Both the position numbers and the translations under genes were made by a program. The notes under the pieces are model-generated. The model was given only the letters and a program-made list of their open reading frames with translations. It had not been told where the DNA came from and made no database searches. A DNA stretch of 64,000 bases from Orobanche coerulescens (Eukaryota > Streptophyta > Magnoliopsida > Lamiales > Orobanchaceae): the NCBI GenBank assembly GCA_033398695.1, contig CM065802.1, forward strand, positions 139,672,096-139,736,095. The letters run 5' to 3'. Below, one piece after another: positions 34,970 through 46,717 of this stretch (position 1 is its first letter; every line of letters starts with the position of its first letter).

Positions 34970-36469
34970 ATGACAATGAATCCACTCGCAATTATGCTCG
35001 AAAAGAACACCTTAATGGGACCTAACTTTGTGGATTGGCTCCGCAATCTGATGATTGTCCTCAGTATAGAGGCACTGGGATACGTCTTGGAGACGGACAT
35101 TCCGGCGCCTCTTGTGCGGACCCGAGCCAATCAGGAAGAGATTGAAAATCACGAAAAGTGGGTTAAAGATGACGTGAAAGTCCGTGCTTATATGATGGCT
35201 TCCATGTCTAATGAGCTTCAGAGAGCTCATGAGAAAATGACTTCTGCTAGGCAGATTCTATCTCACTTAACCGAGCTTTATGGTGAGCATAGCAGAACTT
35301 CTAGATATGAGATATCCAAGCAACTGTTCAGTGCAAGGATGAAGGAAGGTGAGAAGGTTGGGGAACACGTCCTCAAAATGATATCCATGATCGAGAGATT
35401 GGAAGCTCTTGATTTTAAAATGGATACTTCTCTCCAAACCGACCTTATCCTACAGTCTCTCCCTGATTCCTTCTCACAGTTTGTTATGAACTTTAACTGC
35501 AATGAGATTGCATGTAACTTAGCTGGGCTAATGAACAAACTGGTGACAGCTCAGTCTCAGATGAAGACTCCGCGAATGAAGGAGTCTGCCATTGTGATTT
35601 CTTCTGGACATCGGAAGTCTAAGAATAAGAAGAAAAAGACCAAGAAGCAGACTGGACCACAAGCTAAGGACCTTAAGCGAAAGGGCAAGGCCCCGATGGT
35701 TCGAAAGAACAAGAAGAAGAAGGATGCTTGTCTCAAGTGCGGTGAGCTGGGCCACTGGGCTAGAGACTGTCCAATTCTTCATGGCACTTCAGGTACAGAA
35801 CTTTTAGTTTTGGAAACAAATTGTTCTGCTACTGTATTTTCTACTTCCTGGATACTGGATTCTGGTGCTAGTTCTCATATTTGTACCGTGAATCAGGATC
35901 TGGAACAAAGTAGGAAGCTTGGAGCTGAAGAAGTTATGATCACAGTCGTTAGCGGGCATAGTGTCGAGGCGACCGACATAGGATCACTTCTTTTGGGTTT
36001 AGAATCCGGCTTTGTTTTGAATTTAGAAGATGTACTTGTTTTGCCTAAGGGGCACAAAAATATTGTATCCATTCCGGTCATGGACCGAAAAGGCTTTTCA
36101 TCTTTCATTGGTGATGGTTCCTGCTCAATTTATTTTAGAAATAAACTAGTGGGTACTGCTACATTGTTGAATGGATTGCATCATCTAAATCTCAGCAACC
36201 AAGTAGTTGTGAATACTATGACTAGAAAACGTGGTAGGGATGAAACCAATCATGTTTTGAAATGGCATCTTAGACTTGGTCACGTTGGTCAGACCAAGGT
36301 TTACAAGATGGAAAAAGATGGACTTATGGGTCCATTGGGATCAGATCCCTTTTCTACTTATGAATCTTGCCTTAATGGCAAAATGACTAAGTCCCCCTTC
36401 ACAGGGACATTTGAAAGAGCCGCTGATAAACCGGGATTAATCCATACCGATGTATGTGGTGCTTTGTAA
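34970..36469 (+). pseudogene. Copia gag-protease-integrase start, third copy
   Basis: The 499-residue frame includes the gag domain (LMGPNFVDWLRNLMIVLSIE), zinc knuckle (CLKCGELGHWARDC), aspartic protease with intact active site (WILDSGASSHICTVNQ), GAG-pre-integrase and the first integrase residues (LIHTDVCGAL). The HHCC finger has lost one cysteine (STYESCLNGK where the first copy has CESC). It ends at a TAA (36467) in a place where the first copy reads GAA. This is the best preserved copia gag-protease in the window, and shows that gag and pol were one frame in this family. Confidence 0.93.
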
Positions 36470-38424
36470 GCAGCACGTGATGGATATCAATATTTCATTA
36501 CGTTTTCAGATGACCATACTAGGTATGGTTATGTATACTTAATGAAACATAAATCCGAGGCCTTTGAGAAATTCCAGGAAGTCAAGGCCCTAGTCGAGAA
36601 ACAAACTGGTAATCATATCAAAACACTTCGGTCGGACCGAGGTGGCGAGTATATGAGTACGGAGTTTGACGAGTTCCTTAAGGAACATGGAATAGTTTCA
36701 CAACTAACACCTCCAGGTACTCCTCAGTTAAATGGTGTGTCAGAAAGAAGGAACCGGACCTTGTTAAACATGGTCCGTTCCATACTGGGCTATACTGACT
36801 TACCAATTTACCTGTGGGGGTATGCAATCCTGACTGCCGCTTATATCTTAAACAGATGTCCTTCCAAATCCGTTCCTAAAACTCCACATGAGATGTGGGA
36901 GTGAAGGAAACCAAGTCTTAATCATATTAGGATTTGGGGATGTCCCGCCTATGTCAGGAAGACTAAGGTGGAAAAGTTGGAAGCTAGGTCTGCGAAGGGA
37001 CATTTCATTGGATTCCCGTCTGGGACGATGGGATATCTATTCTAGATGCCCGAAGATCGAAAGATCGTTGTTGCTTTACAAGCACACTTCCTGGAAGATG
37101 AGTTCATTGAGGAAGGCGGAGCAGGTAGAAATATTTCTTTAGAAGAATATAATGAAACTCCTCGGGAGACACCTGTGCAAGAAGCTGGAACCGAACTTTC
37201 TGAAACACAAGTACAACCACCTCGTAGGTCTAGTAGGGTGTCTCATTTACCTGAGAGATATGGGCTTGTGCACTTGAAGGAGCTGGGTCTCCATGAGGTT
37301 CCAAGTGATAGCCAAGAGACCGACCCGACGACCTATGACCAAGCTATGGTGGATGTGTAAAATGAGGAGGAACCTTGTGTATACAAGAGGGTTAGTGGGA
37401 GCAAGATCGCATTCTTAGTACTATATGTGGATGATATTCTACTAATAGGAAATGATGTGGGAATGCTCAGTTCTATAAAAGCTTGGCTTTTGAGTAATTT
37501 CTCCATGAAAGACTTGGGAGAAGCAACCTATATTCTTGGAATTCGACTCTACCGAGATAGAGCAAAGAGAACAATAGGCCTTTCCCAAGCCCTCTATATA
37601 GATAAGATCTTAAAGCGATTTAAGATGGATGATTCTAAAAGAGGGTTCCTACCGATGCAACATGGAATAAAACTCTCCTTGAAGATGTGTCCTCAAAGTG
37701 AGGAACAACGAAAGGAAATGAGTAATATACCATATGCTTCGGCCGTGGGTAGCCTTATGTATGCTATGTTGTGTACAAGACCTGACATCGCGTATGCTGT
37801 AAGCGTGGTGAGTAGGTTTCAGGCAAACCCAGGTAGGGAATATTGGACTGCCGTAAAGAACGTTCTCAAGTACTTGAGAAGGACTACAGTTATGGTTCTA
37901 ATGTATGGCGGTGGAGAATTGGATGTGGTGGGATTCACTGATTCGGACTTCTAAGGACTGAAGGACGACTCGATGTCTACTTCTGGCTACATATTTACTC
38001 TTAATGGAGGAGCAGTATCTTGTCGTAGCGCCAAGCAAAGCGCGACTGCTGATTCCACCTGTCAGGCTGAGTATTAAGCAGCCTCGGAGGCTTCCAAGGA
38101 AGGGTTCTGGATTAAGAAGTTTGTGGGGGAACTTCACGTGATACCATGTCTTGAGTTTGCTGTTCACTGTATCGCGACAACGACGGAGCTGTAGCGCAGG
38201 CCAAGGAGCCGAGGTTTCACAACAGCACCAAACATATTGAGAGGAAGTATCATCTCGTAAGAGAATTTGTTCGCAAGGGATACATTGTGCTGCACAGAGT
38301 AGACTCGGCCGACAACGTCTCCGATCCACTGACCAAGCCACTTTCTCAGACTAACTTGGAGCGTCATCTGGAGAACATGGGTATTAGATACCATAGTGTG
38401 TGGCATTGAGTGCAAGTGGGAGAT
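36470..38424 (+). pseudogene. Copia integrase, partial RT and RNase H, third copy
   Basis: The integrase core (YQYFITFSDDHTRYGYVYLM, LRSDRGGEYMSTEFDEF, QLNGVSERRNRTLLNMVRSI) runs to a stop at 36902. The linker is at 37046-37360. An internal deletion of about 490 bases at 37357 then removes the RT fingers and first catalytic aspartate. The rest of RT, with an intact YVDDILLIGND box, continues at 37370-37954, and RNase H with several frame breaks to 38400. The polypurine tract AAGTGGGAGAT ends at 38424. Integrase and RT are both incomplete. Confidence 0.92.
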
Positions 38425-40142
38425 TGTTAGGAGAATGCCCTCGAATGCCACTCAGAGGATGTTGAGTGAGGGTATTGATCTTGTTATTATGTAAATCATC
38501 AATATAAGGCAATGGATGTTTCTTTATTTACTGGTAGTTACTGGCATTCCTAACTCATAAATATACATATAGAAACTACTCCGTGTATTTGAGAGCAAAA
38601 CGTTCCACTCCTTATTGTATAAGGGGTTCGGCACTGGAAAGGTTTATAGCTCAAATACTTAATCGTTCGCAAGTCAATGAAACTTGACCGGGCGTTAAGT
38701 TTATGTGAAGACTTGTATGACGTGTTCTTTGACATGGAGAGTGCCTGTCGAACGCTAATGGTTAGTGGGAGCACACGTTATAGGTATGCTAATTGGATTA
38801 GTATACTCGAACCGACTCACACCGGGACAGTCAATGACGGAATCGAAAGGTTGTGATAGGTATTCGTGAACCTTCGACTTGAGGATTTAGTAGGGATGTG
38901 CTTGTGACGTCAAGATTTTCATTAGAGTAGTTCGACCCTGTAAACCGGAAGGCGGGGGTCAACCTCGACGTGTATCTTGACGGGCAAGTAGCAGGTCCTA
39001 CTGAATACCAAGATAGAATTCTTTCTCCCGTTAGTGAGCGGGTTATATGTCCTATGCGGTTATTGGCAGATGATATCATAAGTCTTTGGCCAAAGCATTG
39101 GATCTAGTTGTATTAGATACACGACAGCTCGATGATCTCGATTTGCATTAACGCATGCATATCATCAAGTACAGATGGGGTTTGACTGATCGTGACCCTA
39201 TAACTTGATCGGGACATTTGAAAGAAGGTATTCACGACAGAATGTTTCTTGAATGATCCCAATCATTCGTTCTCAGTTGGGGTACGGTGTAGGCCGCCAG
39301 GCTGGCTAGGTGGTGCTACTACTCTTTGGTTCCTCCCATTGCTGACTGAGACGGATCTACCGAGTCGCGCAATAGGATTGACGACGGAGTAAATCAAGCT
39401 AATTCTCTCATTATGTGTATTAGATATTGGATATCTAAATTTGAAACATTAGATGTCTAAATCGATTTGTTGGATAAATTGATTTACGGCCTAATGAATT
39501 AAATATTCACTGGGTGATTAATTTAATTCATGAATATAATTATTTCTTGGAGAAATTAATTATATTATTATGTGTAATTGGATTAATTAATTGGTATAAA
39601 TACATTGGAACGGAATCGGAGTTTATCTGTTTGGACTCGCGGGAGTCCAAAACGAACCAAACTTGTCCGATTTCTACATGGGCCGCCCCCCACATTTCCA
39701 CCCACTTTCATATGGACCCTTGTTCCATTCTTTAATGGTTGATCATTGAGGTGGTGGGGCTTTGATTCTCATAATAATGAGATGTACATGTGGGGAGTTG
39801 AATAAATGGAGATGATGACAATCACTCACATGCACAAGCCTTCCAACGTGAGGAAAGAGAGAGAGAGATAGACTTTGAGTTTAACACTCATCTTCATCTT
39901 CTTCATTCACTAATTCTTCATTTTTCTTGGAGAAAATTGAGACAAAATTATTGAGAGATATATTATACACTTAGAGTGTAGTAATAAAAGCTTCATCACT
40001 TGATTATAGCCGTAACCTTAGAGGTTAATCAAGTGTTGTTATTCCGGTCGTTTATCCAGCGCGTGGCAAGTAGAGACGCGGTGCTTTCGGCGTTGGATCG
40101 TTCAAGGGCTTGAAGCGGAATAGACTCGTAGAGATCAAACTA
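38425..40142 (+). mobile_element. Copia 3' LTR, truncated (fourth of the array)
   Basis: Begins TGTTAGGAGAATGCCC like the third LTR. It ends at about 40142 in GAGATCAAACTAA, where the sequence switches to an inverted copia LTR fragment. The last 250 or so bases of the LTR are missing. Small internal losses relative to 31362 occur near 38820, 39228 and 39575. Confidence 0.92.
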
Positions 40143-40496
40143 ACGTATGCTCCCACTAACCATTAGCGTTCGACAGGCACTCTCCATGTCAAAGAACACG
40201 TCATACAAGTCTTCACATAAACTTAACGCCCAGTCAAGTTTCATCGACTTGCGAACGATTAAGTATTTGAGCTATAAACCTTTCCAGTGCCGACCCCCTT
40301 ATCCAATAAGGAGTGGAACGGTTTGCTCTAAAATACACGAACTAGTTTCTATATGTATATTTACGAGTTAGGAATGTCAGTAACTACCAGTAAATAAAGA
40401 AACATCCATTGCCTTATATTAGTGATTTACATAATTACAAAAACAATGCCCTCACTCAACATCCTCTGAGTGGCATTCGAGGGCATAATTTCAACA
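40141..40496 (-). mobile_element. Copia LTR 5' part, inverted
   Basis: The reverse complement matches bases 1 to about 370 of the LTR at 21099, ending at the LTR edge (TTCAACA at 40490-40496). It forms the inner end of the right arm of the large inverted repeat. Its junction with Tekay integrase at 40496/40497 is the mirror image of 21098/21099. Confidence 0.9.
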
Positions 40497-41101
40497 GGAA
40501 TGACTTATCTGAATCAATCGACACCGAGCCCGATATGTTTATTGCCGCCCGTGAGAAGGTAGCTTTGATCAGAAGTCGTTTGTTGACCGCTCAGAGTCGA
40601 CATAAATCATATACAGATAATCGTCGTCGACCATTAGAGTTCGAGGCAGGTGACCACGTTTTGGTCAAGGTATCCCCAAGTCGAGGTATCTTCCGTTTCG
40701 GGAAGCGGGGAAAGTTGAGTCCGAGATTTATCGGACCGTCTGAAATTTTGGATCGAGTAGGCAGTATGGCTTATCGATTGGCTTTACCTCCGGCGTTGAG
40801 CCGAATTCATAATGTGTTTCACATCTCTCAGTTGCGGAAGTATGTTGCCGACCCGAGTCACATACTTGATTCGGCCGAAAATCGAGATCGCGGATGATCA
40901 TTCATATGAGGAGCGTCCTATACGAGTTTTAGAGCGGCTAATCAAACAGTTGAGGAATAAGACGATTCCTTTGGTTAAATTCAGTGGTCTAGACTCGGAG
41001 TCGAAGAGGCTACTTGGAAAACTTATGATAGTATGCTAGAGAGTTATCCCGAGTTGTTTGACCCTTAGTTTCGAGGACGAAACTCTTTTAAGGGGGAAGT
41101 A
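40497..41101 (+). pseudogene. Tekay-type integrase C-terminus and chromodomain, right arm
   Basis: Coding runs from TEPDMFIAAREKVALIRSRL through NRRRPLEFEAGDHVLVKVSP, RGIFRFGKRGKLSPRFIGP and IHNVFHISQLRKYVADPSH; a frame break near 40870 leads into the chromodomain (SYEERPIRVLERLIKQLRNK). This part is also frameshifted near 40980. It ends in the stop before TTTCGAGGACGAAA and a polypurine tract (AAGGGGGAAG) at the LTR edge. It mirrors 20500-21098. Confidence 0.9.
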
Positions 41102-41330
41102 TGTAATACCCGGTTGTAATTCAGTAATTATCATTCAATAATTATCATTATTAATTGTCACTCAGTAATTTTCACTCATTATTAATCATTCATCATTCAT
41201 ATTCATTCATTATATTCACCGTTCAAAGTAATTTGCGTCGTGTATCAGTTATTATTCGTCTTTCAACCCGGTTGGAGAGTCGGGCCGAGCGTATCATCAT
41301 TGTCATCTTTGTAGTGGACTGTGTGTGAGG

Positions 41331-41887
41331 AGTAGCGCACGCTACGTACTCTCCTTAGCGCGCTCTAAATTGAGTATGGGTAATGCACGCTACCTCTCAG
41401 CATTAGCACACGCTATGGTGGTTCATGCTGACAGTCCAGAAGGCACTGGACTGCAGTCGAGTTGTAGTAGTGCACGCTACGAATGGTAAGTAGCGCGCGC
41501 TAGTAGTTTGGAGTAGCGCACACTATGCAATCGGTGTAGCGCGTGCTAAGGCCGATCAGGCAGAGTCCAGTGGGTACTGGACTGAATTGGAATAATTCAT
41601 AGCGCACACTATAAGTAGATATTAGCGTACGCTAATGGTGTAGTAGCGCACGCTGAGTTTTGGGTGTAGCGCACGCTATCGCGAGTAGGTCAGAGGACAG
41701 AAGGTTCTGGACTTCAGTTACTGGGCATCAGATATTCAGTTAGCGCACGCTTAACGCACGCTACCGGTAAGGCGTTAGCGCATGCTACCAAGTTCGTAGC
41801 GTACGCTAACGAGGCAGTCAGAGCTCACTGGACTGTCCAGTTAACTCGCTAGCGCATGCTAAATATCAGGGCTTAGCGTGTGCTAAA
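41331..41887. repeat. TAGCGCACGCTA motif array in U3, right arm
   Basis: About twenty copies and variants, spaced 10-40 bases. Several have drifted (TAGCACACGCTA, TAGCGCACACTA, TAGTGCACGCTA), more than in the left arm. It lies directly upstream of AGTATAAATAGG. Confidence 0.88.
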
Positions 41888-41894
41888 CTGGAAT

Positions 41895-41904
41895 AGTATA
41901 AATA
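41895..41904 (+). promoter_or_regulatory. TATA box of the right-arm Tekay LTR
   Basis: AGTATAAATAGGAC lies eight bases after the last motif copy, with the same spacing as in the left arm. Confidence 0.6.
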
Positions 41905-43492
41905 GGACAGTCCAGTCCAGATTCGTCATTTTATCATTTCACTTCATTCCTTCGACGGTTTTGGGCGGATGTTTTGGAGAGATCTCTTTGAGCTGCATCC
42001 ACCTATCAACATCTTCAAGCTTATAATCTGGATTAATCATCATTTCATCCTCTCTAATACATCAAATCAAGGTAAACGTTTCTTAGATCTAGAATTTCGG
42101 ATTTTGAATATTTTCCTTCCGATCTCTTCGTGTAAGCTTGGTTATAAGTTGGAATATGTTAGATAGAGATTTACCTTGGATAAATATATTCCTACGGATT
42201 TATGGGTGTATATTTCGGATTTGATGAATAAATGGGGAATTTTTCAAGAACCATTAAGGGTTGACTTTGGTTATTTTGGGGATTTCCGATTATAGTCGTC
42301 GTAACCTTGAGTTGTGGATTCCTATTGGATTATTGATATCATTGAAGGTGTTTTGTTGGATGGAATTACTCATTTTGGAGTTTGGTTCCGATATAGTTGG
42401 GGTTGATTATAATCAAAGGATGAATGTTTGCTAAGTGTTTGTCATAATGCCCCAATGAGTTTGGATATTGTTGTATCGACTTTTGAAGTGAGTTGTGATC
42501 ATGTTTGAATTGCTTATTATTGGTAATTGTGTTATTCAAGGTTGTTCGAGCGACCGACATCTCTTTTAGGACGTTTGTTCGAGGAAGGACATTCTTCATC
42601 GGTGTTGTGTAAGTTAATTTTTTCTCGGTTAAAGGAATATTCATTCCTTATGTTGTTTTTCATTCATACATGTAATTCACTCATAATATATCATTCATGT
42701 CGAGACTTGTAATTACCAATTAATCATTCAATTCACGAGGAACGACGGTTCCAATCATTTCAGTGAGCTACCATTCATTTCATTGTTATTTCATCTCGGT
42801 GAGTCATTCTTGACCCTTGTCGGATTATTATTCATTAATATTCATTGGTCAATTTTGTCCTTGTGGCCTTCTAGGTTCATATTGCGTGGCCAGGTGGGGA
42901 TGTATGGAATTTTTAGTCGGGCACTTGATAGTCATGTGATCGGGTTCACCGACACAATAGACTGTGCACACAATAACGTATCTCCGTGAGACTAATTAGG
43001 CACAAGGGAGGGTGTGTCCGGACACTCATCTTGTGCACTTTCACATACCATTACGGGCGTACTATGATGCCCCTCTTCAGCTGGATTTCATAACTAAGAT
43101 ATGTGATTGTTGTATATTGTTCAACTCTTGAGGATTGTTGTTCTGTGTAACTGACCCCGTTGGGGGATGTTGTTTTCAGGTCATGGCAAGGCTAAAGCAC
43201 GGGAAGAGAACGTTGACGGTGAGGATGTTCCTTCACTTTTATTTCCGCTGCAGATTTCCGTTCGGATATTCATTTTCATTTAGTATTGTATATTTTATCT
43301 TCATATAAAATATACATGTATTCCGTATTTTTCCTGGTGTGTTGTACTTGAAACTCCTCATCGGATTAATTAATGATATAATGTGGTTCGGTACTACAAT
43401 TATATTATTTAAGTCGTTAAATTTCATTCGCCTGGTGGGTCCAAGTTGGGGGTCCACGGCACTGTAATATCCGTCTGATTTGGGGTGTTACA

Positions 43493-45181
43493 TGTATGAC
43501 GTGTTCTTTGACATGGAGAGTGCCTTTCGAACACTAATGATTAGTGGGAGCACACATTATAGGTATGCTAATTGGATTAGTATACTCGAACTGACTCACC
43601 CTCGATTCGTCACACGGATTTCACTCCGGGACAGTCAATGACGGAATCGAAAGGTTGTGATAGGTATTCGTGAACCTTCGACTTGAAGATTTAGTAGGGA
43701 TGTAATTGTGACGTCAAGATTAAGATTTTCATTAGAGTAGTTCGACCCTGTAAACCGGAAGACGGGGGTCAACCTCGATGTGTATCTTGACGGGCAAGTA
43801 GCAGGTCCTACTGAATGCCAAGATAGAATTCTTTCTCCCGTTAGTGAGCGGGTTATATGTCCTATGCGGTTACTGGCAGATGAAATCATAAGTCTTTGGC
43901 CAAAGCATTGGAGCTAGTTGTATTGGATACACGAGAGCTCGATGATCTCGATTTGCATTAACTCATGCATATCGTCAAGTACAGATAGGGTTTGACTGAT
44001 CGTGACCCTGTAACTTGATCGGGACATTTGAAAGAAGGGTTTATACGTTTACTAGTATTCACGACAGAATAGTTCTTGAATGATCCTAATCATTCGTTCT
44101 CAGTTGGGGTACAGTGTAGGCCGCCAGGCTGGCTAGGTGGTGCTACTACTCTTTGGTTCCTCCCATTGCTGACTGAGACGGACCTACCAAGTCGCACAAT
44201 AGGATTGACGACGGAATGAATCGAGCTTATTCTCTCATTATGAATATTAGATATTGGATATCTAATTAATTGGGACATTGGATAAATTGATTTACGGCCT
44301 AATGAATTAAATAAATTACTGGGTGATTAATTTAATTCATGAATATAATTATTTCTTAGAGAAATCAATTATGTTATTATGTATTTGATATGATTAATTA
44401 ATTGGATTAATTAATTAATATAAATATATCGGAATGGAATCGGAGTTTATCTGGTTGGACTCTCGGGAGTCCGAAATGAATCGAACTCTTACATTTTTCA
44501 ATCATGGCCGCCCAATCCCTTCCACCTAATTTCCCCTTGTCTTTTGTTTCATTTTATATGGATGATAATGACATGGTGGGGATACCTCTCACGTGAATGA
44601 GTTGTATTGTTTGGTGGAAGGTGTATAAAGAATTAAATGAAGACTTGTGATATTAATCACTTAAATTCACTTGTGCATGGGCATTCATACGTGAAAGAGA
44701 GTGTGAGAGAGAGAACTTTTCTCAAAGTCTTCATCATCTTCTTTAAGTATTCTTGGTGGTTCTTAGAGAAAAATCAAGAAATCAAAGAGAGAAAGTGAGT
44801 TATATACTTAGACTATTGTAATCACAAATCAATAGCTTCATCACCTAGCTCTAGCCGTATCCTTGGAAGATAGCAAGGTGATCGTCATCTCGTTCGTTTC
44901 TCCAGCGCGTGGCAAGTAGAGGCGTTGTATTTTCGACGTTGTATCACCCAAGGGCTTGGAGCACATTGGATCGTAGGGATTAGCAATTAAGGCTTGGGGA
45001 ATAGCTCAAGAGAAGGAATCCATTCAATCAACGGACTACAAGGGTGAGTTTCTTACATTTGTGTTTTCGTTTATATATTCGTATATACATAGCTCGATCG
45101 ATCCTCGTAGGGATTCAGATCGAATTAATTTTCATTTTACCTCTTCCGCTGGGCCTTCGTTTTAGGCACCGAATCCTAACA
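43493..45181 (+). mobile_element. Copia LTR 3' part
   Basis: Continues the copia LTR from about base 280 (TGTATGACGTGTTCTTTGAC) to its terminus CACCGAATCCTAACA at 45181. It is the host LTR into which the Tekay element of the right arm inserted. It is more diverged from the array LTRs than they are from each other, especially in 44500-44800, so it belongs to an older or separate copia insertion. Nothing of its internal region follows. Confidence 0.88.
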
Positions 45182-45212
45182 ACGTGTGCATCGCACGGGT
45201 CTGAATGACTAG
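45182..45212 (+). mobile_element. Probable Helitron 3' terminus
   Basis: The sequence ACGTGTGCATCGCACGGG is able to form a short hairpin and is followed ten bases later by CTAG and then T (45213), the layout of a plant Helitron 3' end (hairpin, then CTRR, inserted before T). The rest of the Helitron is not visible because the copia LTR abuts the hairpin. The call rests on a short motif only. Confidence 0.4.
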
Positions 45213-46717
45213 TGTAATGAAAATTTAAAAAAACACTAAAAGAATCGTTCAAAACTAAACATAATGAGTGGGACAAAACAAACCTAATAAAATTGCATTT
45301 CCAAAGTAGTAGACCATGCAGTTATAGTTCACGTGAAATAGTAATTTCTCGTTTATCTTTTTAAATTTTCCAAAATTGTAACATTTTTTAGTTAAAACAT
45401 GCGATCATTTTGTCAAATAACAAAAGAAGGTAAAACTCCTTAAATATTAAATCAAGTCAAAATTTATCAATCATTTTGGGGATCAATTAATATATTTATA
45501 TTTAAAAATAAAATAAGCAAGTCATTTTAATCACCAACCTTACAAAAAAAATGACATTAACAAGATTTTGAATTTATAATAGATTTAAGATTTTTTGTCT
45601 CTCAAATGAAAAAAATAATAATAGATTTGTAAAAAATTCTCTCTATCATTAATACGTGACTCTCTATCATTAATACGTGACTCTCGTCACATCTCTTATG
45701 ACATAAAGTTTTTATTTGATCATGTTTGGAGAAAATAAGTTGACTTTTTATGATTTAAGAAATTGAAAAACCATATTGAAAAAAAAAGTACACAAATCAC
45801 CTTAAGACCGCCTTTATTTCATTCATTTTTTGGATGAATCGAATCGAATCGAATCAATTGAATCGAATCGAAATGAATGGATCTCGAATCGACTGTTGAA
45901 CGAATGGACTCGAATCGAATCGAAATATATATTAAGGATAAATAATAATATAATAATAATAATAATGGTAAATAATAATAATAATAATAGTAATCAACAA
46001 CAATAACGATAATAGTAATATTACTAGTAATAATAACAATAATAATAATTAAGATTAATAATAATAATAATAAGAAGAAGAATCGAATCGAATCGAATCG
46101 AATCGAATGGACTGAATCATCGAATGAATCGAAAAATAAGTCCAAAAGAACATGACCTTCGTTTATCTTCTAAAGAAAATAATTGCTGAAATTTAGCGTT
46201 AACTTTCATGGCAACCATGCTATGCAGTTGCTTCATAACCCTTGCTAAAAGCTAATCAATGATATCAGAATTGTTTTGTTCGAATTTATCTACGAAGTCG
46301 TCTCATGCTCGCCAATGAAGCCGTCGTTATAGCTCTCACTTAACCTATCATTCCATCTGCCCGACGTCCCATTTAGGCTGCCATTTTAGCACAGTTCTGT
46401 TTGCATTTGCTAGAATCTGGTTCAACAGGGCGGATTTAGAGGAGACTAGTAGGGGGCAGCCACCCCAAGTACAATTTTTTTTTTAAAAATAGCATATGTT
46501 AAATAAAAAAGATTTTGTATTTGACCTAAAAAAAAAACAATACAAGAAATATTCTTATTACTATAGAACTTAATTTCAATTTTTGTTCGTACTAGGTTGA
46601 TCCAAATTATGGTTTAGCCCATCGTTCCATCTTGCTTAAATGAAGAAGGGAAGCCTATCATGGATTTTTAATTGCTTTTGATCTTATTATAAGAAAATAA
46701 GTTATTCAAGAAGATTG
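45213..46717. other. AT-rich non-coding stretch with microsatellites
   Basis: No credible gene. It holds a 21-bp tandem duplication (CTCTATCATTAATACGTGACT at 45640-45681), the compound microsatellite at 45834-46118, and unique AT-rich sequence. The minus-strand 108-residue frame at 45819-46145 is the translation of the microsatellite. Confidence 0.7.
45834..46118. repeat. Compound GAATC / AAT microsatellite
   Basis: GAATC pentamers (45834-45930, interrupted) flank AAT/ATA trinucleotide runs (45940-46075), followed by AAG and again GAATC pentamers (46080-46118). Confidence 0.9.

Larger units (their letters stand above)
41102..43492 (+). mobile_element. Tekay-type 3' LTR, right arm
   Basis: Bounded by TGTAATACCCGG and GGGGTGTTACA (2,391 bp). 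It aligns as the inverted copy of 18107-20499. It includes the TAGCGCACGCTA array (41331-41887) and TATA box (41895-41904). It is followed by TGTATGACG of a copia LTR; uninterrupted copia LTRs read GACTTGTATGACG here, so TGTAT is the probable target duplication at this end. Confidence 0.92.

Noticed and set aside
45819..46145. 108-residue frame, tyrosine- and leucine-rich
   Set aside because: Translation of the GAATC/AAT microsatellite.
46426..46480. CAGGGCGGATTTAGAGG, similar to the ends of some plant hAT elements
   Set aside because: No matching inverted end, target duplication or transposase could be found nearby; a 15-base resemblance is not enough.
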